Source: Bacteroidales bacterium
GTDB taxonomy: Bacteria > Bacteroidota > Bacteroidia > Bacteroidales > Muribaculaceae
Assembly (NCBI GenBank): GCA_020860515.1
Contig: JAJBUG010000026.1
Location: 1-64,000 of the forward strand
Direction of reading: 5' to 3'
DNA length: 64,000 nucleotides
How positions within the stretch are numbered: position 1 is the stretch's first letter; every line of letters begins with the position of its first letter. The notes beneath the pieces were generated by a model. The model was not told where the DNA came from. It did not search any database and saw only the letters and a list, made by a program, of their open reading frames with translations. Positions 36,301-44,105 of the stretch are shown one piece after another. The translations under genes were made by a program, and so were the position numbers.

Positions 36301-36594
36301 TTATTTCTTTTCCTTACGCTTTTCGAGCTGGCGATCCAGGGCTTCCATGCCCAGGTCGACGGCTTCTTCAAAGGTGTCTGCCACCTTGGTGGCAACTATG
36401 TCTTCGTGGGTAGGGATGCTGACTTTGATCACAGCCTCTTTGTTCATTGCGGTCTCGGGCTTCACCACCTTGAGGGTCACGTCGATGACCGAGATGGCGG
36501 TGTTGTGGCGTGCTAAGCGCTCTGCCTTCTTCTGAATGAAGGCCTCCAGACGCTGGGTTGCGTCGAAGTGGATAGCTTGGATTCTAACTTCCAT
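36301..36594 (-). CDS. hpf: Ribosome hibernation-promoting factor (short HPF/YfiA type)
   Basis: A 97-residue beta-alpha-beta protein that binds the 30S decoding site in stationary phase. MEVRIQAIHFDATQRLEAFIQKKAERL at its start (in part shown) and the basic C-terminal tail EKRKEKK fit the short-form family. Its start overlaps the end of the recombinase gene by 11 bp, so the two are co-translated. This xer-hpf pair is common in Bacteroidota. Confidence 0.93.
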   Translation of the reverse strand: MEVRIQAIHFDATQRLEAFIQKKAERLARHNTAISVIDVTLKVVKPETAMNKEAVIKVSIPTHEDIVATKVADTFEEAVDLGMEALDRQLEKRKEKK

Positions 36595-37495
36595 GGTGTC
36601 CTCCTTTTTTTAGTGCACGAGGATGTGCATGTTCATAATTCTGTTTGAGTTCACTCAGTGATATATGCGTATATATCTGTGTTGTTTCCAGTGATTGGTG
36701 TCCCAACAGCTCTTTCACGCTGTTGAGGTCGGCTCCCTCGTTGAGCATGTCAGTGGCAAATGAGTGGCGCAGCACGTGGGGGCTGCGCTTGGCCGAGTTT
36801 ACGCGTCCGTCGAGGGCATTGTGCACGGTCTTCAGCACCGTCTTGTAGTCGATGCTGCCGCCGAGGTGATTGAGGAAAAAGCAGGGTGAGCAGTGCTTGG
36901 GCAATTCGGCTCGGAGTGCGCGGTATTGCTCGATGCTTTTGCTCAGGCCTGAGCCAAAGGGAATGATGCGCTCCTTGTTGCGCTTTCCGATTACTCGCAG
37001 GGTGCCTCCGTGGCTGTCCACGTTGGCATCGAGCAGCCCAGCCAGCTCTGAGGCTCGCATGCCCGTCTGATACAGCATGTCCACGATTAGGTGGTCGCGC
37101 ACTCCCATGTAATCATCGGCCTCTGGCTCGTCGGCCAGTACGGCTTGGGTCTGCTCCGGCGATATCACGCTGGGCAGATACTTTTTGGGGCGCGCCAATT
37201 GCAGGTCAGCTGCTGGATTCCGCTCCAGGCCATGGCGCTTCATAAGGAATCGGAAGAAGCTATTCAGAGCTGATGCTTTGCGCTTGATAGAGCGTGCTGA
37301 CACCCCCTCGCGGCTAAGCGAAGCTACCCATTGTCGCAGGTCAGCCGTAGTCACATCGTCGGCCACAAACTCGCGCTTGTTGCCGCCTGTAGCGAAGCTC
37401 GCCCATTGACGCAGGTCAGCGTTGTAGGCCTCCACTGTGCGCTGCGCGAGATTAAGCTCGCTCTGGATATATGTGATATATTCGTCTATTAGCAT
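36584..37495 (-). CDS. xerC: Tyrosine recombinase, XerC/XerD type
   Basis: Site-specific recombinase of 303 residues with an N-terminal SAM-like core-binding domain (about 1-95) and a catalytic domain with a full set of active residues: R147 (TGMRASEL), K171, H240 and R243 (HVLRH), H266 (LGHQS) and nucleophile Y275. Its length and coupling to hpf indicate the chromosomal dimer-resolution or housekeeping Xer type rather than an integrase of an island. Whether XerC or XerD is uncertain. Confidence 0.9.
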   Translation of the reverse strand: MLIDEYITYIQSELNLAQRTVEAYNADLRQWASFATGGNKREFVADDVTTADLRQWVASLSREGVSARSIKRKASALNSFFRFLMKRHGLERNPAADLQLARPKKYLPSVISPEQTQAVLADEPEADDYMGVRDHLIVDMLYQTGMRASELAGLLDANVDSHGGTLRVIGKRNKERIIPFGSGLSKSIEQYRALRAELPKHCSPCFFLNHLGGSIDYKTVLKTVHNALDGRVNSAKRSPHVLRHSFATDMLNEGADLNSVKELLGHQSLETTQIYTHISLSELKQNYEHAHPRALKKGGHHGS

Positions 37496-37527
37496 CCGCT
37501 CGGAATAGTCGTTTTAAAACTAATACC

Positions 37528-37558
37528 CAAAATTACGTTAAAAAGTTCGTACCACCAA
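37528..37558 (-). promoter_or_regulatory. Promoter of the xer-hpf operon
   Basis: On the minus strand, TTG (37556-37558), a 20-bp spacer and TAATTTTG (37528-37535), about 33 bp before the recombinase ATG. Confidence 0.65.
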
Positions 37559-37584
37559 ATTTTTTGACACTTTTTTTCAAAAAA

Positions 37585-37639
37585 TCTATAAATTAGGGGC
37601 GCCATTGGTAGTATGGCGCCCCGGAGCTTACTTATAGAT
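37585..37639. other. Long two-part hairpin in the xer-BSH gap
   Basis: An inner perfect stem GGGGCGCCAT (37596-37605) with ATGGCGCCCC (37613-37622) is enclosed by ATCTATAA (37585-37592) with TTATAGAT (37632-37639). It lies between the xer promoter and the repeat array. It may end transcripts from the convergent-side gene at 37769 or be a structured element; no T-tract is clear. Confidence 0.55.
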
Positions 37640-37665
37640 GGAGCTTAGATTAAGAAGCCGAAATA

Positions 37666-37768
37666 AGTGACAAGTGACAAGTGACAAATTACAAGTGACA
37701 AATTACAAGTGACAAATGCCATCCGGATGTAATTTGTAATTTGTAACTTGTAACTTGTAATTTGTAAT
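37666..37768. repeat. ACAAGTG/ACAAATT repeat inverted about a CATCCGGATG centre
   Basis: Seven-base units AAGTGAC and AAATTAC are followed by the palindrome CATCCGGATG and then reverse-complement units TTTGTAA and CTTGTAA. The array ends at the stop codon of the minus-strand gene. A shorter array of the same kind follows pfp (52115-52183). Confidence 0.85.
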
Positions 37769-38833
37769 TTACTCGTACATGGGGGTGAAGGGGTCGCTCT
37801 TTACCATTTGCTTGGTGATGTCGCCCACTACGTCGGTGGCCTTTGAGGTGTCGAAGTAAAGCACTGAGGCGCCTTCGCTGAGGTCGCACTCGCTGAGGTC
37901 AACATAATAGAGGCCCAGGTCAGTCACCATTTCGAAATAATACTGGCGGTCGCGCAGGTTGGCGAAGCTGCGCCATTGCGTCTGGCTCAGATTCTTATCG
38001 CCACGCTCGTATTTGAATGGCACCGACACATTGTTGAGAATACTGCGGCAGATAGCCAAGCCTGTGTTGAGATCATTGGTATGAGCCACGCTCTCCAGGA
38101 AGAAATATCCGCGAGTGAAGCGGTCGGCGCTGCGCACCGTGCCAGGCAGCATATTCTGGCCCCCCACGCCTTCCCAATACTTGTTGATTGCCAGCATGTC
38201 GGGGTAGGGGGGCTCATTGGTCAGCATCGGTATGTCCTGGCCCTCGTAGATATTCAGCTTGCCATCCTGGAACTCAAGGATGCAGCTGTAGCCCGTGGCA
38301 TCGGTGATGCCCCAGTGGAGAGTGGATACGGTGCCGCCGTCGAAAGTGGCGCCTACGATTTTGAAATCCTGATTCTTAACCAGGTCGATAGCTTCGCGCG
38401 TGGTTGCGCACTGGTCGAGCACCCACGCGCATATCACAGCGAGCGACATCTCGGGTTTGTCGTCCTGTGCCGGACTATTGTAAATGGTGTTGCGGCAGAA
38501 TAGGCCGTTCATCACCAAGCCCTTTTCATTCATGCCCTCGGTGATGCCAGCATTGTAGCCCACGGCATATACGGCTCCGTACTTCGAGGTCCAGCGGATT
38601 AGTTTGCCGCCGTCCTTGTTGCTTTGCTTTTTCATGCCTCGGGGGTACACGAATATATTAGTGGGAATCGGAGTGGCCCAGTCGAGCGAGCGGCCCACCA
38701 CGCGCAGCACTTCGTTGGCCTCAGTGTTGATGGTATCGCCCACGTAAAGGGCGCGCGAGCACGCATGAGAGCGCTCGGGCAATGCCAAAGCTCCTAACAG
38801 GAGGAGACAAAAGAGGAGCAATCGGGTTTTCAT
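37769..38833 (-). CDS. Choloylglycine-hydrolase-family (bile-salt-hydrolase-like) enzyme
   Basis: Ntn-hydrolase of the bile salt hydrolase / penicillin V acylase family, 354 residues. The signal peptide (1-24, ending RSHA) is followed directly by the nucleophile C25, which becomes the N-terminus after cleavage. Family residues R48 and D51 (GRSLDW), the asparagine in TNEPPYP and the arginine in TVRSADRF are present. A periplasmic location fits Bacteroidota bile salt hydrolases. Substrate (conjugated bile salts, other N-acyl amides or penicillin V) cannot be told from sequence. Monocistronic. Confidence 0.85.
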   Translation of the reverse strand: MKTRLLLFCLLLLGALALPERSHACSRALYVGDTINTEANEVLRVVGRSLDWATPIPTNIFVYPRGMKKQSNKDGGKLIRWTSKYGAVYAVGYNAGITEGMNEKGLVMNGLFCRNTIYNSPAQDDKPEMSLAVICAWVLDQCATTREAIDLVKNQDFKIVGATFDGGTVSTLHWGITDATGYSCILEFQDGKLNIYEGQDIPMLTNEPPYPDMLAINKYWEGVGGQNMLPGTVRSADRFTRGYFFLESVAHTNDLNTGLAICRSILNNVSVPFKYERGDKNLSQTQWRSFANLRDRQYYFEMVTDLGLYYVDLSECDLSEGASVLYFDTSKATDVVGDITKQMVKSDPFTPMYE

Positions 38834-38947
38834 AATGCAGTTGGTTAATAGTTGAAAATGTAGTTTTGTATAATCAACAATTTTTACCTAAATATGGTTT
38901 TTTATGCCACGATTTTCAAGAATAATGTGTAAATTTGCACTCGAATT

Positions 38948-40990
38948 ATGAAGAGACCGGTTATCATATCCACAATATTGCTCTTTTTCTGCTGTTTGGC
39001 GATAGCGCAGACCAACCGAGGCAACAGTTCCAACTCACGCTCGGATACCAACGAAAACGGTCAGCGCGTGGAGAAAAAGAAGCAAGAAATACTGCAGCAG
39101 AGCTACGAGTGGGCCGTAGAGCCGCCGCTCGGAGTAATTGAGCGCACTGAGATGGAGGACACCCTGGAGTACAACTATTATATCCGCGCAGTGCCCTCGG
39201 AGGTGTCGTATGCCTACGCTTGCACCGGCAATCTTGGTGCCGAGGGCAAGAATATGCTTGCCATGGAGCAGGCGCCAATCAGCCAATTCTTCCTGCAAGA
39301 TTCCAAACTGGCTTATACCCCCACATTGGCCAAGGAGCGATTCTACAACACACGCATCCCAATGACCCTGGTTTACTACGATGCCTCGGGCAGCCGCGAC
39401 AACGAGCAAAACCGCCTCAATACCATCTTCAATGGCAATATCAATGCTCGCGCTCAGGTGGGAGCCAAGGTTGACTATCTCTATTCTAAAGGCAGCTACG
39501 AATATCAGGCCGTGAAGAATCTGAACTGGGGCTTCAATGGCTCGTATCTTGGCCCGCGCTATGAGTTCCAGGGTTTTTACAACCACTACAACATGCTCAA
39601 TAAAGAGAACGGCGGCATCACCGACGATCTCTACATCACTGACCCTGCTGAGCTGCAAGGCGGCGTGGCTACTATCAACCCCAAGTCAATCCCCACCAAT
39701 CTGAGCTACGCCCATACTCGCATCAAGGGCGGCGAGCTATTCCTTAACAACCGCTACAAGGTGGGATATTGGCATGAAGAAAAGGACGAGAACGACTCGA
39801 TCATAAGCAGCGAGTACATACCGGTGACATCTTTTATCTGGACGTTGCATTACAAGAATGCCAAGCACATGTTTCGCGACAGTTCGCCGTCGGAGACCCA
39901 GAATTTCTTTGAGAATACTTACCTCAATCCCAGCATTACCGACGACCGCACCAGCTATTCTTCGCTGTCCAACACCGTGGGTGTGTCGCTGCTCGAGGGA
40001 TTCAACAAATACGCCAAATTTGGCCTGTCAGCCTTCCTTACTTACGAAATCCGCAAGTTTACCCTTGCGGTGGATACTATTGACCGCGCCATGCCCGAGG
40101 ACATTGGCCTGATGCCATTCCCAGCAGGCATTGAGTCGATACTGGATAAGAAAAAGCAAAATCTTGCATGGGTGGGCGCGCAGATTACCAAGCAGCAGGG
40201 TTCGATACTTACATTTGACGCTACGGGCGAGATCGGGCTGATTGGCGATGCTATTGGTGAAATCAAACTTCGTGGCAACCTGCGCACACAATTTCCGCTC
40301 CTGGGCGACACGGTGAGCCTGGCTGCTTATGGAAGCCTTTACAATACATCGGTGCCTTATCTGCTGCAAGAATATCGCAGCAATCACTTCATTTGGCAAA
40401 ACGACTTTGGCAAGGAGCGACGCCTCCGAGTAGGGGGCATCCTGAATTTGCCGTGGTCGGGAACCACAATCAATGTTGGCACCGAGACATTGCAGAACTT
40501 CGTGTACTTCAACGAAAAAGCTCTGCCTCAGCAGGCAAGCGATGCTATCCAGGTGTTTTCAGTCACGCTCGATCAGAAGCTCAATGTAGGCATACTCCAT
40601 TGGGATAACAAAATCACATATCAGACATCGAGCGACGACCGAGTGATGCCTCTGCCTAAGTTGGCAGTGTTCAGCAATCTGTATCTGCTATGCCGCATTG
40701 CCACCCTGCATCTGCAGCTTGGCATTGATTGCGACTACTACACCCGCTATTATGCTCCTGGCTATCAGCCAGCCACGGCAACATTCTACAATCAGCGAGA
40801 AATCGAAGTGGGCAATTACCCATTTATGACAGCTTATGCCAACATGAAGCTTGGCCGCTGCCGATTTTATGTGATGATGACGCATGTTAACCAAGGGATG
40901 ATCGGTGGTGACAACTATTTCTCATCACCCCATTATCCCCTTAATCCACGCAGATTCCAGATGGGTCTCTGCATTGACTTCCACGACTGA
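38948..40990 (+). CDS. Putative outer-membrane porin
   Basis: A 680-residue protein with a signal peptide (ending AIAQ, about residue 21), a polar charged linker, and then long stretches of alternating residues typical of a beta barrel, ending GLCIDFHD. It resembles the Bacteroidota putative-porin family. A -7-like TAAATTTG lies at about 38931-38938, only some 10 bp before the ATG, so the leader is very short. Its stop codon overlaps the next gene start by one base. Confidence 0.8.
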   Translation: MKRPVIISTILLFFCCLAIAQTNRGNSSNSRSDTNENGQRVEKKKQEILQQSYEWAVEPPLGVIERTEMEDTLEYNYYIRAVPSEVSYAYACTGNLGAEGKNMLAMEQAPISQFFLQDSKLAYTPTLAKERFYNTRIPMTLVYYDASGSRDNEQNRLNTIFNGNINARAQVGAKVDYLYSKGSYEYQAVKNLNWGFNGSYLGPRYEFQGFYNHYNMLNKENGGITDDLYITDPAELQGGVATINPKSIPTNLSYAHTRIKGGELFLNNRYKVGYWHEEKDENDSIISSEYIPVTSFIWTLHYKNAKHMFRDSSPSETQNFFENTYLNPSITDDRTSYSSLSNTVGVSLLEGFNKYAKFGLSAFLTYEIRKFTLAVDTIDRAMPEDIGLMPFPAGIESILDKKKQNLAWVGAQITKQQGSILTFDATGEIGLIGDAIGEIKLRGNLRTQFPLLGDTVSLAAYGSLYNTSVPYLLQEYRSNHFIWQNDFGKERRLRVGGILNLPWSGTTINVGTETLQNFVYFNEKALPQQASDAIQVFSVTLDQKLNVGILHWDNKITYQTSSDDRVMPLPKLAVFSNLYLLCRIATLHLQLGIDCDYYTRYYAPGYQPATATFYNQREIEVGNYPFMTAYANMKLGRCRFYVMMTHVNQGMIGGDNYFSSPHYPLNPRRFQMGLCIDFHD

Positions 40991-41778
40991 TGCGACCGCT
41001 CGAAACTCGCCGTCCACGCATGGGCGCACTGGTGGTATTGCTGGCTTTGGCTGTGCTGGCAATGGTTTTCATATATAAATCCACTCATCGCTCCCAAGCA
41101 ACATTCATTTATGAATGGACGAAATCTGGTGGTGACACCTTGGATGTGGCCATAGAGCTTAATCCGGGAGTTTACCGAGTGATTGGCGACAGTGCCATTG
41201 GGCGCGATTATGAACTGCTGCGTCGCATTTCACGCCAGCATGGCGTGCCTATGAAATTTCATCCCTTTGTGCCTCTGCGACATGCCATGGAGGGCCTTGA
41301 TCAAGGCCGCTACGATGTACTGGTGGCATCTATGCCATCTACCACCAACCTTAAGGACTATTTCTTGATGACTGAGCCCGTGTACCTCGACCGCGAAGTG
41401 TTGGTGCAGAGGCTTGATTCGGCTGGATTGCCAACAGTCACATCGCAGATTCAGCTTGGGGGCGACACAGTGTGGATATCCAATGATTCGCCAATTGCGG
41501 CGCGCATTGAGAATTTGTCGCGTGAAATAGGTGATACCATTTACATCAAGCAGGATCCTCGCTATACTGCCGAGCATCTCATTATCCTGGTCAATAGCGG
41601 AGTGGTACCATTGGCAGTGGTCAATGAAAGCGTGGCCAAAGCCATGAAGGGCGATTATCCTCAGATTGACATTTCCACGCCCATCAGTTTCACCCAATTC
41701 CAATGCTGGGCTGTCAGCAAATCAAACCAGGCCCTGTGCGACTCCCTTAACCATTGGATTGCAAATACTAAAGAATAA
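40990..41778 (+). CDS. Membrane-anchored solute-binding-like protein (MltF N-domain type)
   Basis: 262 residues with one N-terminal membrane helix (about 12-28) and a periplasmic substrate-binding fold of the SBP_bac_3 type: TLDVAIELNPGVYRV, a DYELLRRISRQHG helix and GRYDVLVASMP. It lacks the lytic transglycosylase domain of MltF. Coupled to the porin by a one-base overlap, so the two may act together in sensing or uptake; that is inference. No permease genes are adjacent. Confidence 0.7.
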   Translation: MRPLETRRPRMGALVVLLALAVLAMVFIYKSTHRSQATFIYEWTKSGGDTLDVAIELNPGVYRVIGDSAIGRDYELLRRISRQHGVPMKFHPFVPLRHAMEGLDQGRYDVLVASMPSTTNLKDYFLMTEPVYLDREVLVQRLDSAGLPTVTSQIQLGGDTVWISNDSPIAARIENLSREIGDTIYIKQDPRYTAEHLIILVNSGVVPLAVVNESVAKAMKGDYPQIDISTPISFTQFQCWAVSKSNQALCDSLNHWIANTKE

Positions 41779-41843
41779 TTTTGCAAAAATTATCAAATTA
41801 GGATAGTTAAAAGTTAAAGTGGCAAGAAATCACATAAAATACA

Positions 41844-41873
41844 TTGATATGTGAGGAATTATTGCTAACTTTG
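41844..41873 (+). promoter_or_regulatory. Promoter of a putative non-coding RNA
   Basis: TTG (41844-41846), a 19-bp spacer and TAACTTTG (41866-41873): a full consensus match with no plus-strand ORF downstream, so the expected product is an RNA starting near 41880. Confidence 0.7.
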
Positions 41874-41879
41874 CATTAC

Positions 41880-42127
41880 AATTTGATAAGTGTTAAGCTT
41901 TTGGCTTAACTTAATAGGCTATTTGTATTGGTAAATGAATATCAGGGCCTTGTATAGATGTGCACTTAATTACTCATGATACTCCCTACGACATCTGTGC
42001 AACCCCATGGGATACGGCGTGACTGCCGTCGCCTTGGCCCTGTCAACCTTATTTTATATAGGTGTGATTGGGGGTAATATAATTATTGGGAATGAGAGGC
42101 GGACAGCGCGAGCTGCCCGCCTCTATC
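41880..42127 (+). ncRNA. Putative structured non-coding RNA (~240 nt)
   Basis: Downstream of a consensus promoter there is no ORF but a chain of perfect stems: GTTAAGC/GCTTAAC (41892-41910); a closing stem CAGGGCC (41943-41949) with GGCCCTG (42036-42042); inside it AGATGT (41956-41961) with ACATCT (41991-41996) and ACGGC (42014-42018) with GCCGT (42025-42029). It ends in a GC-rich terminator-like hairpin. It is antisense to nothing known and convergent with cbiQ. A closing stem around an open centre with side hairpins would fit a 6S-like RNA, but I cannot confirm the family. A cobalamin riboswitch is unlikely because no gene follows on this strand. Confidence 0.55.
42095..42124. terminator. 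Hairpin between the putative ncRNA and cbiQ
   Basis: AGAGGCGG and CAGC pair with GCTG and CCGCCTCT around a GCGA tetraloop. It lies 5 bp beyond the cbiQ stop on one side and at the end of the putative RNA on the other, so it may act in both directions. T-tails are weak. Confidence 0.7.
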
Positions 42128-42128
42128 T

Positions 42129-42923
42129 TTAAAATGCGGGTAGCTTGATGAAATAGAGAGTGGCAAAGATGGCTGCCCAGGCTATAAGCCACAGGATTGA
42201 GGCAATGGTCCAAGGGTTTTTGTTTTGGCTGGGGAGGCGCGGCATAGTGCCGTTGAAGCCGCGCGCCTGCATAGCGCTGTGGATGCGTTGGGCGCGGTTG
42301 ATGGTGCGCAGGAAAAGCTGCCCCACGAATGGCCCCCACTGTCGCAGTGTCATTGTCTTTTTGCCAAAGCCACGCGCCTCACGCGCCCTGCGCATGGTCT
42401 GAGCTTCAATCAATAGCACTAACATGTAGCGGTAAACCATCAGCAACTGAGTCACTAAGAAGCCTGGCACACCCAGCTGGCGCATCGATTGGCACATGGC
42501 TGTGAAGCCGCTTGCTATTATCAAGATAATTACCGCCTGCACAGCCAACAGACCGCGCACCACTATCGAGCAGCAAGTAATCCAACCCAGGGTAACGACC
42601 ATGCCGCCAACCCTAAAAGCTGGCGCGGTATCAAAAATAGGGTTGAAGATGCCTATCAATACAATCAGAGGCAATAGATACAGCGACCGCAGAAATACTG
42701 TGCCATAACTGATGCCACAGAGCGTGGCGCCCAAAATAGGGTAGAGTGCGAACCAAATCAAGCGTTCAAGGTCCCGCATCGGCACCAGTAGCATGGCGGC
42801 CAAATAGAGCAGGGTGGTGATCAACAAGGCGCAGTCGCCAATGCGCAAGCCAGCGCCCGTGGCATCCGAGGCCGAGCACTGCATTGATTGCAGGGATACT
42901 ACTGTCTTGTCGATTTTATTCAT
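42129..42923 (-). CDS. cbiQ: ECF transporter T component CbiQ
   Basis: Transmembrane coupling subunit of a cobalt (or nickel) energy-coupling-factor importer, 264 residues, with about five to six hydrophobic helices and the two coupling-helix signatures ARG and ARG (RAREARGFG and SAMQARGFNG), which engage the ATPases. It overlaps cbiM by 8 bp. No CbiO ATPase gene is adjacent on either side, so it must use an ATPase encoded elsewhere. Confidence 0.9.
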   Translation of the reverse strand: MNKIDKTVVSLQSMQCSASDATGAGLRIGDCALLITTLLYLAAMLLVPMRDLERLIWFALYPILGATLCGISYGTVFLRSLYLLPLIVLIGIFNPIFDTAPAFRVGGMVVTLGWITCCSIVVRGLLAVQAVIILIIASGFTAMCQSMRQLGVPGFLVTQLLMVYRYMLVLLIEAQTMRRAREARGFGKKTMTLRQWGPFVGQLFLRTINRAQRIHSAMQARGFNGTMPRLPSQNKNPWTIASILWLIAWAAIFATLYFIKLPAF

Positions 42924-43890
42924 TATTCATTACCTTTTTGTGGCGGAGGCGGAGGATAAGTGAGCAGATTACCCAGAGGGTAGCCATCACTATCAGTGCC
43001 CCCACGATGCCTGAGAGTGTGTTATTGTAATCGGGCATTACCGCTGTGGCCGATTGCAGCTGGTTGGCAAGTTGGCCCAGCTTGTCGGTGTGACCGCCTA
43101 ATTCATCTCCAGCAACCTTTGCTATCGACCACTCCAAACCGTCGGGATTGGTAGAAGCCAAAAATGCCAGGCCTCCCCCTATCACTGCGGCTGCGCAGCC
43201 GAAGGCTAACAAGGCATTGCGCAAGTTATGCTTCTTGGCCTGTGGCTGGGTGTCGGCGCAGAGAAGCGAGGGCTGAGTGCGCTGCACAAACCACAGCACT
43301 GCGCCAGTGGCGAGGCCTTCGCCTATGCCTACGGCCAAGTGGATGCCAGTCATGAAGAGCAGGAAAGTGGAGGTGCTGAGGGCAGTGACTCCGCTGAGCT
43401 TGGTCTCGAGCGTAACAAGCATGGCTCCCAATTCCAGGCCTACCACGCAGGCAAGCGTGGCAACGCCGAACATTCGCCAGCCTGAGGCCGGATAGCGCAT
43501 CAGTGGCTTGAAAATTAGGGGATAAGCCACAAGGCAACTCATAGCTCCCATGTTTATGATGTTGCAGCCGAGTGCCAGCAGGCCGCCATCGGCAAATATC
43601 AGGCATTGAATTATAAGCACCGAGCTTAGTGTAAGAAAGGCAGCCCAAGGGCCTAAAATTGCCGCCAAGAACACGCCTCCAATGATATGGCCCGACGAGC
43701 CTGTGCCGGGAATGGAGAAATTGAGCATCTGCGCAGCAAAAACAAAAGCACCCAATACCCCCATCAGGGGTACCAGGTCGGTGCGTTGGCTTTTCTTTAC
43801 TTGCGCTCCCGCAACCACGATTAGGCTTGTTGCTGCCACGCCCATCACGGCTGCCACTGGGGTGGAGATTAGCGCATCTGACATGTGCAT
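42916..43890 (-). CDS. cbiM: Cobalt/nickel ECF transporter substrate component (CbiM with fused CbiN-like domain)
   Basis: Membrane metal-binding subunit of 324 residues. It begins with the MHM metal-coordinating N-terminus, so I keep the first ATG. The CbiM core covers about 1-215; the rest carries an STNPDGLEWS segment typical of CbiN or NikN, so the two are fused. Metal choice (cobalt or nickel) is not decided by sequence. The C-terminus KVMNNE is encoded by an ATTCATT repeat that also appears at the ends of two unrelated genes. No cobalamin riboswitch was seen upstream. Confidence 0.9.
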   Translation of the reverse strand: MHMSDALISTPVAAVMGVAATSLIVVAGAQVKKSQRTDLVPLMGVLGAFVFAAQMLNFSIPGTGSSGHIIGGVFLAAILGPWAAFLTLSSVLIIQCLIFADGGLLALGCNIINMGAMSCLVAYPLIFKPLMRYPASGWRMFGVATLACVVGLELGAMLVTLETKLSGVTALSTSTFLLFMTGIHLAVGIGEGLATGAVLWFVQRTQPSLLCADTQPQAKKHNLRNALLAFGCAAAVIGGGLAFLASTNPDGLEWSIAKVAGDELGGHTDKLGQLANQLQSATAVMPDYNNTLSGIVGALIVMATLWVICSLILRLRHKKVMNNE

Positions 43891-44053
43891 AGGCTATCGG
43901 TATTTTTAGTTGAACACCTATAGTAACAATCAATTTTAGCATTTGGTTTAATTTTCAAATTACTGTGAAATTAATAATCGATTAAAATGTAGATTATACA
44001 AAAATCGATGTAAAATGATACAAAAATAGTGGTGCAGTCACAGATTTATTTCT

Positions 44054-44061
44054 TAACTTTG
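44054..44061 (+). promoter_or_regulatory. -7 box upstream of uxuA
   Basis: TAACTTTG, 44 bp before the ATG. An ATCGAT-containing inverted repeat lies about 40-75 bp further upstream and could be an operator. Confidence 0.5.
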
Positions 44062-44105
44062 CCGTAGAAATTACCAGTAACAATCATATCACCTATATCA
44101 AAATT

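Noticed and set aside
36584..37495. Integrase of a mobile island
   Set aside because: The recombinase is a standard-length Xer type coupled to hpf, with no att-like repeats, tRNA target or cargo next to it.
37769..38833. Lipoprotein based on cysteine after the signal peptide
   Set aside because: C25 is the expected catalytic N-terminal nucleophile of the choloylglycine hydrolase family, which explains it better than lipidation.
41880..42127. tmRNA, RNase P RNA or SRP RNA
   Set aside because: I found no CCA-type 3' end or tag reading frame, no conserved RNase P core motifs, and no SRP-type GGAA loop domain; only a generic structured RNA call is supported.
43891..44105. Cobalamin or nickel riboswitch upstream of cbiM
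   Set aside because: The minus strand of this AT-rich gap has no B12-box-like sequence or extended stems; only a weak -7-like box.
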